Origin: Streptomyces roseicoloratus
Lineage (GTDB): Bacteria; Actinomycetota; Actinomycetes; Streptomycetales; Streptomycetaceae
DNA: 59,717 nt
Direction of reading: 5' to 3'
Assembly: GCF_004117935.1 (NCBI RefSeq)
Contig: NZ_SDOY01000007.1
Coordinates: 1-59,717, forward strand
The position numbers and the translations under genes were made by a program. The notes under the pieces are model-generated. The model was not told the origin of the DNA. It did no database searches and saw only the letters and a program-made list of their open reading frames with translations. Below are positions 1-9,200 of the stretch, in pieces (position 1 is the first letter of the stretch; every line of letters starts with the position of its first letter).

Positions 1-168
1 TGCGGCGTGCGGTGCCGGGGCGGTGGGAGGCGCCGGGGCGTCGGGCACCTCGGTCGGGAACGGCTCGGGCGCCTGCCCCTGGACGGGCACCCGCGCGTAC
101 GGAGGTACGCGGAAGTCACGCAACGTCGCCGTGCGCACCACGGGTTCCTGTCCGGCCCCCTGTGTCAT
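1..168 (-). CDS. N-terminus of an unrecognised protein (runs off left edge)
   Basis: Only the first 56 codons are present. The ATG at 168-166 follows a GGAGGGG ribosome binding site on the minus strand. The peptide starts MTQGAGQEPVVRTATLRDFR, continues with a VPPYARVPVQ stretch and then becomes rich in proline and alanine (APAPPTAPAPHAA) up to the window edge. This looks like the disordered N-terminal tail of a larger cytoplasmic protein; there is no signal peptide or recognisable domain. I do not recognise the family. It is not the start of the gene cut at the right edge: the reading frames would not join. Confidence 0.6.
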   Translation of the reverse strand, partial: MTQGAGQEPVVRTATLRDFRVPPYARVPVQGQAPEPFPTEVPDAPAPPTAPAPHAA

Positions 169-514
169 CGACCCCTCCACCACCGTCGCGATGCCCTGCA
201 CATCGCGGACCGGCCTGGTCGTGGTGGTCCGCGGTGTCGTCCGCCCATCATAGGAATGAGGTTCCTCCTGTGTGACGCACCAGGGGTGGTGAATCCGGGT
301 CCACTCCGGGTTCTCCGGTTGATTCGCCCGAATTGGGAAGGTCCAGGCCAGGGAACGGGCAGGGCCGCCCGGAGGTTTGGCCCTGCCCGTCCTCAGAGAT
401 GCGGCCCCCGCCCCGCACCTCTCGCCCCCTGGTCCACCCCTCGGGTCCCCCGGCCCGGACGCGCGGGTCCGGACCTGCGTCCGGACCCGCGTGCCCCGGG
501 CACGCTCTCCAGGT
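169..514. other. Intergenic region between the left-edge gene and the LacI gene
   Basis: It holds the promoter side of the left-edge gene, with a TATGAT hexamer readable leftward at 251-246, and the terminator hairpin of the LacI gene at 355-390. A 28-codon leftward ORF starting at 251 ends on the TGA that overlaps the ATG of the left-edge gene. It might be a coupling leader, but it has no conserved look. Nothing else is visible. Confidence 0.4.
355..390 (-). terminator. Terminator hairpin after the LacI gene
   Basis: A perfect 12-bp stem (ACGGGCAGGGCC with GGCCCTGCCCGT) closes a 12-nt loop, 125 bp beyond the stop of the leftward LacI gene. There is no clear U-tract, as is common for Streptomyces terminators. 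Confidence 0.6.
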
Positions 515-1621
515 TCAGTCCTTCGAGGGAGAGCGCGGCGGGCTCACCGTCGTCCGGGGCGAGCGTCGCTGTGAGGAGGTGCGGACGATGAGTTCCGTCG
601 GTATCACCCGCTCGACGGGTCCGTCCGTCTCGATCCCCTCGATCGCGTCGATGAGGAGCTGGACGACGGCGGTGCCGATCCGGCGCGGTTTGAGCGAGAG
701 GGTCGTGATCGGCGGTTCGGTGTTGGCGTAGACGGTCGACTCGCTGCAGCAGACGAGCAGCAGGTCGTCCGGCACCCGCAGCCCGTAGCGGCGCGCCGCC
801 GCGAGCAGGTCGGTGCCGTTGGGGTCGAAGAGCCCGTACACGGCGTCGGGCCGGTCGGGTCGGGCGAGCAGCCGGTCGGCTGCGACGGCGCCCGCACAGG
901 GGTCGTGCGCGGGGTAGGCCTCGTAGACGGGGTCCTGGCCGACCCGCTCGCACCAGTTGAGGTACGCGGTGGTGGAGAGCCGGGTGTAGGTGTCGGTGGT
1001 GGTTCCGGTGAGCAGACCGATCCGGCGGGCGCCGGCGGCGGCGAGGTGGTCGAGCAGGTCGAGGACGGCCGCCTCGTGGTCGTTGTCGACCCAGGCGGTG
1101 ACCGGGAGGGTGCCGGCGGGGCGGCCGTCGGAGACGACGGGCAGCCCCTGCCGGACCAGCTCGGTGACGACCGGGTCGTGGTCGGAGGGGTCGATGACGA
1201 CGGTTCCGTCGAGGGCGACGTTGGACCAGACGTCATGGCGGGATGTGGCGGGCAGGATGACGAGGGCGTAGCCGCGGGCGAGCGCTGCGGAGGTCGCGGC
1301 CCTCGCCATCTCCGCGAAGTACGCGAATTCGGTGAAGGTGAAAGGTTCATCCCCGTACGTGGTCACGGTCAGGCCGATGAGTCCCGACTTGCCGGTACGG
1401 AGGGTTCGGGCCGCCGCGGACGGGCGGTAGCCCAGTCTGTCGGCGACCTCGCGGACGTGACGGCGGGTGGCGTCCGGGAGCCGGCCCTTGCCGTTGAGCG
1501 CGTCGGAGACAGTCGTGATGGAGACCCCGGCGGCGGCGGCCACGTCCCGGATGCCCGCCCGGCCCTGCCGGCTTCCCCGGGTCTGTGCCCGGCTCACCTG
1601 GTGCTTCCCTGCTGCTGTCAT
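515..1621 (-). CDS. LacI-family transcriptional regulator
   Basis: A 368-residue DNA-binding repressor of the LacI/GalR type. The N-terminus carries the helix-turn-helix and hinge (IRDVAAAAGVSITTVSDALNGKGRL, then LGYRPSAAARTLRTGKSGLIGLTV), followed by a periplasmic-binding-protein-like sensor domain to the C-terminus. The recognition helix has VSDALNG where most relatives have VSRALNG. I chose the ATG at 1621 because the codons further upstream (MPVNACICDR...) are unlike a LacI N-terminus. The gene stands alone and is divergent from the aminotransferase gene; no sugar transport or catabolic gene is adjacent, so the effector cannot be guessed. A hairpin terminator follows. Confidence 0.9.
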   Translation of the reverse strand: MTAAGKHQVSRAQTRGSRQGRAGIRDVAAAAGVSITTVSDALNGKGRLPDATRRHVREVADRLGYRPSAAARTLRTGKSGLIGLTVTTYGDEPFTFTEFAYFAEMARAATSAALARGYALVILPATSRHDVWSNVALDGTVVIDPSDHDPVVTELVRQGLPVVSDGRPAGTLPVTAWVDNDHEAAVLDLLDHLAAAGARRIGLLTGTTTDTYTRLSTTAYLNWCERVGQDPVYEAYPAHDPCAGAVAADRLLARPDRPDAVYGLFDPNGTDLLAAARRYGLRVPDDLLLVCCSESTVYANTEPPITTLSLKPRRIGTAVVQLLIDAIEGIETDGPVERVIPTELIVRTSSQRRSPRTTVSPPRSPSKD

Positions 1622-1991
1622 GGCGAGCCGATAGTAGGGCGATGGGGGTGGGTTGGGCCGGTCGCATATGCACGCGTTGACAGGCACGTTTCTGCATGAT
1701 CGACAACAGGGAAATGCCTTGGAAGTAAAGGAAGTTCAGGTCAGGGCCATAAGAGCTGCGGTCCTCCGTGCCCATGCGCCTGGTGAGGGTGCGAGGTCTC
1801 GAAGAGGTCTCAACTCACCTCTACGGGGGATGCGCGCCACGGCGCTCGCCACCGGCGCGCGCCACCCCTGGGCGCGCTCCCCCTGTGTCGGATACCGATC
1901 GCGGCACAGTTGTCCACAGCCCATTCGCAGACGAGCCGAATCCTCATAAGGTGAGGAGTATTGGCGGTACGGAAGGTCGAGGAGGACCAGA
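1622..1991. other. Divergent promoter region, LacI gene / hisC-like gene
   Basis: About 370 bp without a gene. It contains the palindrome GCATATGC near 1665, a perfect DnaA box at 1910-1918 and a short inverted repeat CCTCA/TGAGG at 1942-1956 just ahead of the aminotransferase gene. The rest is G/C-rich without clear structure. Confidence 0.4.
1910..1918 (+). promoter_or_regulatory. DnaA box TTGTCCACA
   Basis: An exact match to the 9-mer favoured by Streptomyces DnaA, isolated in the divergent promoter region. One exact 9-mer in 60 kb could be chance; it gains weight from the two box clusters elsewhere in the window. Confidence 0.5.
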
Positions 1992-3095
1992 GTGAGCGAG
2001 ACCAGCGGGACCAGCGGGACGAGCACGGGCCCCAGGCTGCGCGCCGTGCTGGACGGCGTCCCCACCTACAAGCCGGGCAAGCCGGCCGCGGCGGGCGGCC
2101 CGGTCGCCTTCAAGCTGTCCTCCAACGAGAACCCCTACCCGCCGCTGCCCGGCGTGATGGAGCGCGTGCTGGCCGCCGGCGCGAACTTCAACCGCTACCC
2201 GGACATGGCCTGCACCGGACTGATGGAGGAGCTCGCCGCCCGCTTCGGCGTGCCCGTCTCCCACCTGGCCACCGGCACCGGCTCGGTCGGCGTGGCGCAG
2301 TCCCTGCTCCAGGCCACCTCCGGCCCGGGCGACGAGGTGATCTACGCCTGGCGCTCCTTCGAGGCGTACCCGATCATCACGCAGATCAGCGGGGCCACCT
2401 CGGTGCAGGTGCCGCTGACCGACGGCGAGGTGCACGACCTCGACGCGATGGCGGCGGCGATCACCGACCGGACCCGGCTGATCTTCGTCTGCAACCCGAA
2501 CAACCCCACGGGCACGGCGGTGCGCCGCGCGGAGCTGGAGCGCTTCCTGGACCGGGTGCCCTCCGACGTCCTCGTGGTGATCGACGAGGCGTACCGGGAG
2601 TTCGTCCGCGACACGGACATCCCGGACGGCATCGAGCTCTACCGCGACCGGCCGAACGTGGCGGTGCTGCGCACCTTCTCCAAGGCGTACGGCCTGGCCG
2701 GCCTGCGGGTGGGCTTCGCGGTCGCCCACGAGCCGGTGGCCGCGGCGCTGCGCAAGACGGCGGTGCCGTTCGGCGTGAGCCAGCTCGCGCAGGACGCGGC
2801 GGTGGCCTCGCTGCGGGCGGAGGACGAGCTGCTCGGGCGGGTCGGCTCGCTGGTGACCGAGCGCGAGCGGGTCCATGCGGGGCTCGTGGCCCAGGGCTGG
2901 ACCGTGCCGGACACCCAGGCGAACTTCGTCTGGCTGCGGCTCGGCGAGCGGACCATGGACTTCGCGGCGGAGTGCGAGCGGCACGGCGTGGTGGTGCGGC
3001 CGTTCGCGGGGGAGGGCGTCCGCGTCACGATCGGTGAGTGCGAGGCGAACGACCTGTTCCTGAAGGCGGCGGAGGGCTTCCGCAAGGAGGCGTAG
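1992..3095 (+). CDS. hisC: Histidinol-phosphate / aromatic aminotransferase (HisC family)
   Basis: A 367-residue PLP-dependent fold-type I aminotransferase. It would transfer an amino group from glutamate to imidazole-acetol phosphate or an aromatic 2-oxo acid in the cytoplasm. Visible signatures are [11 protein letters not shown] near residue 38, the PLP-phosphate site around [18 protein letters not shown] near 168, the IDEAYREF segment, and the Schiff-base lysine in [16 protein letters not shown] near residue 230. The GTG start at 1992 follows GGAGGA closely. It is away from the his operon, so it may be the second, aromatic-specific paralogue (Pat type) rather than the histidine enzyme. It converges with the next gene, with only 4 bp between the stop codons. 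Confidence 0.88.
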   Translation: MSETSGTSGTSTGPRLRAVLDGVPTYKPGKPAAAGGPVAFKLSSNENPYPPLPGVMERVLAAGANFNRYPDMACTGLMEELAARFGVPVSHLATGTGSVGVAQSLLQATSGPGDEVIYAWRSFEAYPIITQISGATSVQVPLTDGEVHDLDAMAAAITDRTRLIFVCNPNNPTGTAVRRAELERFLDRVPSDVLVVIDEAYREFVRDTDIPDGIELYRDRPNVAVLRTFSKAYGLAGLRVGFAVAHEPVAAALRKTAVPFGVSQLAQDAAVASLRAEDELLGRVGSLVTERERVHAGLVAQGWTVPDTQANFVWLRLGERTMDFAAECERHGVVVRPFAGEGVRVTIGECEANDLFLKAAEGFRKEA

Positions 3096-3099
3096 TCCG

Positions 3100-3489
3100 T
3101 CAGGAAGACGGTTCGTCGACGAGTTCCACGCGGATCGGGTCGCCGTCCCTGACGGTGGCCAGGATCCGCGGGTCGCCGTCCAGCACGCCCAGGATGTTGC
3201 ACGGGCTCGCGAGCCGCGGCTCGCCGCCGCGCGAGATGGGTGTGGGGCCGTAGGGGAGGGCGAGCGCGTCGCCCTCCGTCCAGAAGGCGACCGTGCCCGG
3301 TGCGACGACCTGCCGGGCGCCGGACTCGACGGCGACGGAGACCGGAGTGTCGAAGTAGACCTCCTCGCCCCACGTCCGGGCGGTGGAGGCGATCGGGAGA
3401 GCCCCCACGAGCGCCGTGCTCGTGGGGGTTTCGTCGATGGTGGCGGTGGTGTGGCCGGCGGGCCAGGAGACGCGTATCCGAAGGGTCAT
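3100..3489 (-). CDS. Cyclophilin-like fold protein (TM1367/PF04126 type)
   Basis: A 129-residue soluble protein with no signal peptide. The segments TSTALVGALPIASTARTWGEEVYFDTPV, PGTVAFWTEGDALALPYGPTPIS and GDPRILATVRDGDPIRVEL match the family of small beta-barrel proteins with a cyclophilin-like fold. The prolyl-isomerase active site is not conserved in that family and the function is unknown. The ATG at 3489 is 23 codons ahead of the conserved ALP motif, as usual. It faces hisC tail to tail and its 5' side abuts the cyd promoter region, so it may share control signals with cydA. Confidence 0.75.
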   Translation of the reverse strand: MTLRIRVSWPAGHTTATIDETPTSTALVGALPIASTARTWGEEVYFDTPVSVAVESGARQVVAPGTVAFWTEGDALALPYGPTPISRGGEPRLASPCNILGVLDGDPRILATVRDGDPIRVELVDEPSS

Positions 3490-3559
3490 GCCCGGGATTC
3501 AACAATATGTTGAAGGCCTTGGGAAGGTGTGACCTTCGGTACAGGCACCCCCCCTTTAG

Positions 3560-3574
3560 ATACGGATTTCGTAT
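3560..3574. repeat. Inverted repeat ATACG-N5-CGTAT upstream of cydA
   Basis: A short palindrome 20 bp before the Rex site, between cydA and the divergent cyclophilin-like gene. It could be a second regulator site or lie in the core promoter; an AATAAT hexamer at 3579-3584 is the best -10 candidate. Confidence 0.35.
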
Positions 3575-3593
3575 GAGCAATAATGCTTGTGAA

Positions 3594-3609
3594 TGTGAAC
3601 GCGTTCACA
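3594..3609. promoter_or_regulatory. Rex operator (ROP) of the cyd operon
   Basis: TGTGAACGCGTTCACA is a perfect 16-bp palindrome and fits the Rex consensus TGTGAACNNNTTCACA. Rex is the NADH/NAD+-sensing repressor of respiratory genes in Streptomyces, and cydABCD is one of its classic targets. The site lies 82 bp before the cydA start, just downstream of the probable -10 region, where binding would block transcription until NADH rises under oxygen limitation. Confidence 0.92.
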
Positions 3610-3690
3610 AGCGCGTCCCGTTCCTCCCGTAATGGGTGGGAACAGCGGGGCAAACTGCCGATGTGCCACGGCGATGTAAGGAGAGACGAC

Positions 3691-5199
3691 GTGGATCTAG
3701 CGTTGGCGCCGGAGACTCTGGCGCGCTGGCAGTTCGGTATCACGACCGTCTACCACTTCCTGTTCGTTCCGCTGACGATCTCCCTCGCCGCGCTCACCGC
3801 CGGCCTTCAGACGGCCTGGGTGCGCACGGAGAAGGAGAAGTACCTCAGGGCCACGAAGTTCTGGGGCAAGCTCTTCCTGATCAACATCGCGATGGGCGTC
3901 GTCACCGGCATCGTGCAGGAGTTCCAGTTCGGCATGAACTGGTCCGACTACTCGCGGTTCGTCGGTGACATCTTCGGTGCGCCCCTGGCCTTCGAGGCGC
4001 TGATCGCGTTCTTCTTCGAGTCGACCTTCATCGGACTGTGGATCTTCGGCTGGGACAAGCTGCCGAAGAGGATCCACCTCGCCTGCATCTGGATGGTGTC
4101 GATCGGCACCGTCCTGTCCGCGTACTTCATCCTCGCGGCCAACTCCTGGATGCAGCACCCGGTCGGCTACCGGATCAACGCCGAGCGGGGGCGGGCCGAG
4201 CTCACCGACTTCTGGCAGGTGCTCACCCAGAACACCGCCCTCACCCAGTTCTTCCACACCATGACGGCGGCCTTCCTGGTCGGCGGCGCCTTCATGGTCG
4301 GCATCTCGGCCTTCCACCTGGCGCGCAAGAAGCACGTTCCGGTGATGCGCACCTCGCTGCGGCTCGGCCTGATCACCCTGATCATCGCCGGTCTCGGCAC
4401 CGCCGTCAGCGGTGACCTGCTCGGCAAGGTCATGTTCAAGCAGCAGCCCATGAAGATGGCCGCGGCCGAGGCCCTGTGGGACGGCGAGGCGCCGGCCCCG
4501 TTCTCCGTCTTCGCCTACGGCGACGTCGACAAGGGCCACAACAAGGTCGCCATCGAGATCCCGGGCCTGCTGTCCTTCCTCGCCAACGACGACTTCAGCT
4601 CGCACGTGCCCGGCATCAACGACATCAACAAGGCCGAGCAGGAGAGGTTCGGTCCCGGCGACTACCGGCCCAACATCCCGGTCGCCTACTGGGGCTTCCG
4701 CTGGATGATCGGCTTCGGCATGGCCTCGCTCGCCCTCGGCGTCGCCGGGCTCTGGCTGACCCGCAAGAAGTTCATGCTGGCGCCGGGGCTGCGGACCGGT
4801 GAGGACGAGGTGCCGCATCTGGTCCTGTTCAAGCGGAAGGCGCTCAGCCCCCGTCTGGGCAGGTGGTACTGGATCGTCGCCCTCTGGACCATGGCCTTCC
4901 CCCTGATCGCCAACTCCTGGGGCTGGATCTTCACCGAAATGGGCCGGCAGCCCTGGGTCGTCTACGGGGTGCTGCGCACCCGTGACGCCGTCTCCCCCGG
5001 TGTCTCCCAGGCCGAGGTGCTGACCTCGATGACCGTCTTCACGCTGCTCTACGCCGTCCTCGCCGTGATCGAGGTCAGGCTGCTCGTGAAGTACGTGAAG
5101 GCCGGCCCGCCGGAACTCACCGAGGACGACCTCCATCCGCCCACCAGGATCGGCGGGGACACCCGTGACCCCGACCGGCCCATGGCCTTCTCGTACTGA
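3691..5199 (+). CDS. cydA: Cytochrome bd ubiquinol/menaquinol oxidase subunit I
   Basis: A 502-residue polytopic membrane protein. It carries the quinol site and hemes of the high-affinity bd oxidase, which reduces O2 to water. The N-terminus LARWQFGITTVYHFLFVPLTI holds the conserved heme-ligand histidine; FESTFIGLWIFGWDKLP and GWIFTEMGRQPWVVYGVLRT are family signatures. The length fits the short Q-loop form usual in actinobacteria. The frame stays open upstream to 3583, but the GTG at 3691 follows AAGGAGAG and gives the normal N-terminus. It is first in a tight operon with cydB (18-bp gap) and cydCD (20 bp), under the Rex operator at 3594. Confidence 0.97.
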   Translation: MDLALAPETLARWQFGITTVYHFLFVPLTISLAALTAGLQTAWVRTEKEKYLRATKFWGKLFLINIAMGVVTGIVQEFQFGMNWSDYSRFVGDIFGAPLAFEALIAFFFESTFIGLWIFGWDKLPKRIHLACIWMVSIGTVLSAYFILAANSWMQHPVGYRINAERGRAELTDFWQVLTQNTALTQFFHTMTAAFLVGGAFMVGISAFHLARKKHVPVMRTSLRLGLITLIIAGLGTAVSGDLLGKVMFKQQPMKMAAAEALWDGEAPAPFSVFAYGDVDKGHNKVAIEIPGLLSFLANDDFSSHVPGINDINKAEQERFGPGDYRPNIPVAYWGFRWMIGFGMASLALGVAGLWLTRKKFMLAPGLRTGEDEVPHLVLFKRKALSPRLGRWYWIVALWTMAFPLIANSWGWIFTEMGRQPWVVYGVLRTRDAVSPGVSQAEVLTSMTVFTLLYAVLAVIEVRLLVKYVKAGPPELTEDDLHPPTRIGGDTRDPDRPMAFSY

Positions 5200-5217
5200 G
5201 GCTCAGGAGATCGAGGC

Positions 5218-6231
5218 ATGGAACTCCACGACGTCTGGTTCGTACTCATCGCCGTCCTCTGGATCGGCTACTTCTTCCTCGAGGGCTTCGACTTCGGGGT
5301 CGGCGTCCTCACCAAGCTGCTCGCCCGCGACCGGGCCGAGAAGCGGGTGCTCATCAACACCATCGGCCCGGTCTGGGACGGCAACGAGGTGTGGCTGCTC
5401 ACGGCGGGCGGGGCGACCTTCGCCGCTTTCCCCGAGTGGTACGCGACCCTCTTCTCGGGCTTCTACCTGCCGCTGCTGATCATCCTGGTCTGCCTGATCG
5501 TCCGCGGTGTCGCCTTCGAGTACCGGGTGAAGCGGCCCGAGGAGAACTGGCAGCGCAACTGGGAGCACGCCATCTTCTGGACCTCCCTCGTCCCCGCGTT
5601 CCTCTGGGGCGTGGCCTTCGGCAACATCGTGCACGGGGTGAAGATCCAGGAGGTCGGCGGGAACCTCGAGTACGTGGGTGGCTTCGGGGACCTGCTCAAC
5701 CCGTACGCCCTCCTCGGCGGGCTGGTCACGCTGACCCTGTTCACCTTCCACGGCGCGGTGTTCACGGCGCTCAAGACGGTCGGGGACATCCGGGGCCGGG
5801 CGCGCGCGCTCGCGCTGAAGCTGGGTCTGCTCACGGCGGTGCTCGCGCTCGGCTTCCTCCTCCGGACCCAGCTGGACAAGGGCGACGGCTGGAGCCTGGC
5901 CGCGATGCTGGTCGCGGTGGTGTGCCTGGTCGGTGCGATCGGCGCGATCCGGGCCGGGCGCGAAGGCTGGTCGTTCGCGCTCTCGGGCGTGACGATCGCG
6001 GCCGCGGTGGCCATGCTGTTCCTGGCGCTCTTCCCGAACGTCATGCCGTCGTCGCTCGACCCGGCGTGGAACCTGACGGTGACCAACGCCTCGTCGAGCC
6101 CGTACACGCTCAAGATCATGACGTGGTGCGCGGCCATCGCCACTCCGCTGGTGCTGCTCTACCAGAGCTGGACCTACTGGGTGTTCCGTAAGCGGATCGG
6201 CACGCAGCACATCGCGGAAGCGGCACACTAG
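5218..6231 (+). CDS. cydB: Cytochrome bd oxidase subunit II
   Basis: A 337-residue integral membrane protein that pairs with CydA. The start MELHDVWFVLIAVLWIGYFFLEGFDFGVG is the diagnostic CydB N-terminus, and GPVWDGNEVWLLTAGGATFAAFP follows in the next helices. Hydrophobic segments occur throughout and the C-terminus ends in a helix followed by basic residues (YWVFRKRIGTQH). The ATG at 5218 follows AGGAG. The genes are contiguous with cydA upstream and cydCD downstream, so subunits and assembly factor are co-expressed. Confidence 0.97.
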   Translation: MELHDVWFVLIAVLWIGYFFLEGFDFGVGVLTKLLARDRAEKRVLINTIGPVWDGNEVWLLTAGGATFAAFPEWYATLFSGFYLPLLIILVCLIVRGVAFEYRVKRPEENWQRNWEHAIFWTSLVPAFLWGVAFGNIVHGVKIQEVGGNLEYVGGFGDLLNPYALLGGLVTLTLFTFHGAVFTALKTVGDIRGRARALALKLGLLTAVLALGFLLRTQLDKGDGWSLAAMLVAVVCLVGAIGAIRAGREGWSFALSGVTIAAAVAMLFLALFPNVMPSSLDPAWNLTVTNASSSPYTLKIMTWCAAIATPLVLLYQSWTYWVFRKRIGTQHIAEAAH

Positions 6232-6251
6232 CCGTCGCTCAGCAGGGGAGC

Positions 6252-9200
6252 ATGTTTCACGTGAAACCGATCGATCCACGACTGCTGCGTTACGCCCGGG
6301 CCACCCGCTTCTTCCTCCTGGCGGTGGTCGGACTCGGCCTCGTCGGGGCGGGGCTGATCGTCGCCCAGGCGATGCTCATCGCCGAGGTGGTGGTCGGGGC
6401 CTTCCAGAAGGATCTGTCGGTTTCCGGGCTCACCACGCCCCTGCTGCTGCTCGCCGCGGTGGCGGTGGGCCGGGGACTGGTCTCCTGGCTCACCGAGCTC
6501 GCCGCCCACCGCGCGAGCGCGGCGGTCAAGTCCGAGCTGCGCGGCCGGCTGCTCCAGCGGGCGGCGCTGCTCGGTCCGGGATGGCTCGGCGGGCAGCGGG
6601 CCGGTTCGCTGGCGGCGCTCGCGACCCGGGGCGTGGACGCCCTGGACGACTACTTCGCCCGCTATCTGCCCCAGCTGGGGCTCGCGGTCGTGGTGCCGGT
6701 GGCGGTGCTCGCCCGGATCGTCACCGAGGACTGGATCTCGGCGGCGGTCATCGTGGTGACGCTGCCGCTCATCCCGGTCTTCATGATCCTCATCGGCTGG
6801 TACACCCAGGCCCGGATGGACCGCCAGTGGAAGCTGCTGTCCCGGCTCTCGGGGCACTTCCTCGACGTGGTCGCCGGGCTTCCCACCCTCAAGGTCTTCG
6901 GCCGGGCGAAGGCCCAGGCCGAGAACATCCGGGCGATCACCGCCGACTACCGGCGGGCGACCATGCGGACGCTGCGGATCGCGTTCCTCTCCTCCTTCGC
7001 CCTGGAGCTGCTCTCGACGCTGTCGGTCGCGCTGGTCGCGGTCGGCATCGGCATGCGGCTCGTGCACGGCGGCCTCGACCTGTACACCGGTCTCGTCATT
7101 CTGATCCTGGCGCCCGAGGCGTACCTTCCGCTGCGGCAGGTGGGCACGCAGTACCACGCGGCGGCCGAGGGGCTCGCCGCCGCCGAGGAGATCTTCGAGG
7201 TCCTGGAGAGCCCGCTGCCGGCCGGCGGTACGGGGCCGGTGCCCGCGTCCGTACGGCTCGAGCTCGACCGGGTGACGGTGCGTCACCCGGGCCGGGCCGC
7301 ACCGTCCCTGGACGCCGCCTCGCTCACCGTCGAGCCGGGCGAGACCGTGGCCCTGGTCGGTCCGAGTGGCGTCGGCAAGTCCACGCTGCTCGACGTGGTG
7401 CTGGGCTTCGCGACCCCGGAAGGTGACGCGGAGGGCCGGGTGGATCGCGGTGCCGACGGCGGCGCGGCCGGCGGCGCGGAAGCCGGAACGGCGGGCGGAG
7501 CCGCGGGCGCCGCGGCCGGCGGGGTGCGGGTCGGCGGGGTGCGGGTCGGAGGGGTGGATCTCGCCTCGCTCGACCTGGAGGAATGGCGCTCCCGGATCGC
7601 CTGGGTGCCGCAGCGGCCGTACCTCTTCGCCGGGACGATCGCCGAGAACGTGCGTCTGGCCCGCCCGGACGCCTCCGACGCGGACGTGCTGCAGGCCCTG
7701 CGGGACGCGGGCGCCGACGGCTTCGTCGCCGAACTGCCGGACGGCGCCGACACCCTGCTGGGCGAGGACGGTGCCGGGCTCTCGGCGGGCCAGCGGCAGC
7801 GGCTCGCACTGGCGCGGGCGTTCCTGGCCGACCGGCCGCTGCTGCTGCTCGACGAGCCGACCGCCGCGCTCGACGGCGAGACCGAGGCCGCCGTCGTCGA
7901 CGCCGTCCGGCGCCTCTCCGCCGGCCGGACCGTCCTCCTGGTCGTCCACCGTCCGGCGCTGCTCGCCGTCGCGGACCGGGTGGTCCGCCTCGCTCCGGCG
8001 GACGGCCACCCCGAGCTCACCGGCGCCGCCGGGACCGCTGCCGCCGCCTCGGTCGCCGCGGCCGCGCCCGCCCTCACCGCGGCGGGCCCCCACGTGGCCG
8101 GCCCCCACGTGGCCGGTCTGCTGCCGGACGGCTCGCCCCTTCCCGCCGGGGACGGGGCTGGGACCGTCGGTACGGCTCCGGCCGGGGACGGGGCAGGGAC
8201 CGTCGGTACGGCTCCGGCCGGGGACGGGGCCGCCGGGGCGCGGGGCGCACGGCCCGGGACCGACGACGTTCCGGACGTACGGGACCAGGCGCCCGGGCGC
8301 GGGACCGTACGGGAGAACGGCGCGGACCGCGACCCCGCCGCCGGGGACGACTTCGCCCGCGTGCGGGCCATGGCCGGGCGGCTGCGAGGGCGGATGGGGC
8401 TGGCCCTGCTGCTCGGAAGCCTGGCGCTCGGGTCGGCCGTCGGGCTCATGGCCGTGTCCGGATGGCTCATCTCGCGGGCGTCCGAACAGCCGCCCGTGCT
8501 CTACCTGATGGTCGCCGTCACCGCGACCCGCGCCTTCGGCATCGGCCGGGCCGTGTTCCGCTACGCGGAGCGGCTGGTCTCGCACGACGCCGTGCTGCGG
8601 ATGCTTGCCGACCTGCGGGTCGCCGTCTACCGACGTCTGGAGCGGATCGCGCCGGCGGGGCTGCGCCGCACCCGGCAGGGCGATCTGCTGGCCCGGCTCG
8701 TGCAGGACGTCGACGCCCTCCAGGACTACTGGCTGCGCTGGCTGCTGCCCGCGGGTGCCGCGCTCGTGGTGGGCGCCGGATCCGCCGGGTTCCTCACCTG
8801 GCTGCTGCCCGAGGCCGGTGCCGTGCTCGCCGTGGGCCTGCTGGTCGCCGGGGTCGTCGTGCCGGTGGCCGGGGGCGCGCTCGCCCGGCGGGCCGAGCGG
8901 CAGCTGGCGCCCGCGCGCGGCGCGCTGACCACCGCCGTCGTCGACCTGCTGCGCGGCTGCGCCGAACTCACCGTGGCCGGGGCCCTGAAGGGCCGGGTCG
9001 AGCGCGCCGGGGCGGCCGACCGCACCCTCACCGGCATCGCGTCCCGGCAATCCGCCGCTGCGGCGTTCGGGGCCGGTCTCTCCGCCCTGGTATGCGGCCT
9101 GACCGTCGTCGCTGCCGCGCTCGTCGGGGTGCAGGGCGTCCGGGACGGGCGCCTGGACGGGGTCGCGCTCGCGGTCGTCGTGCTCACGCCGCTCGCGGCC

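Noticed and set aside
169..251. A 28-codon leftward ORF upstream of the left-edge gene.
   Set aside because: Its peptide is Arg/Gly/Trp-rich noise and it is explained by chance in the promoter region; it is mentioned only in the gap description.
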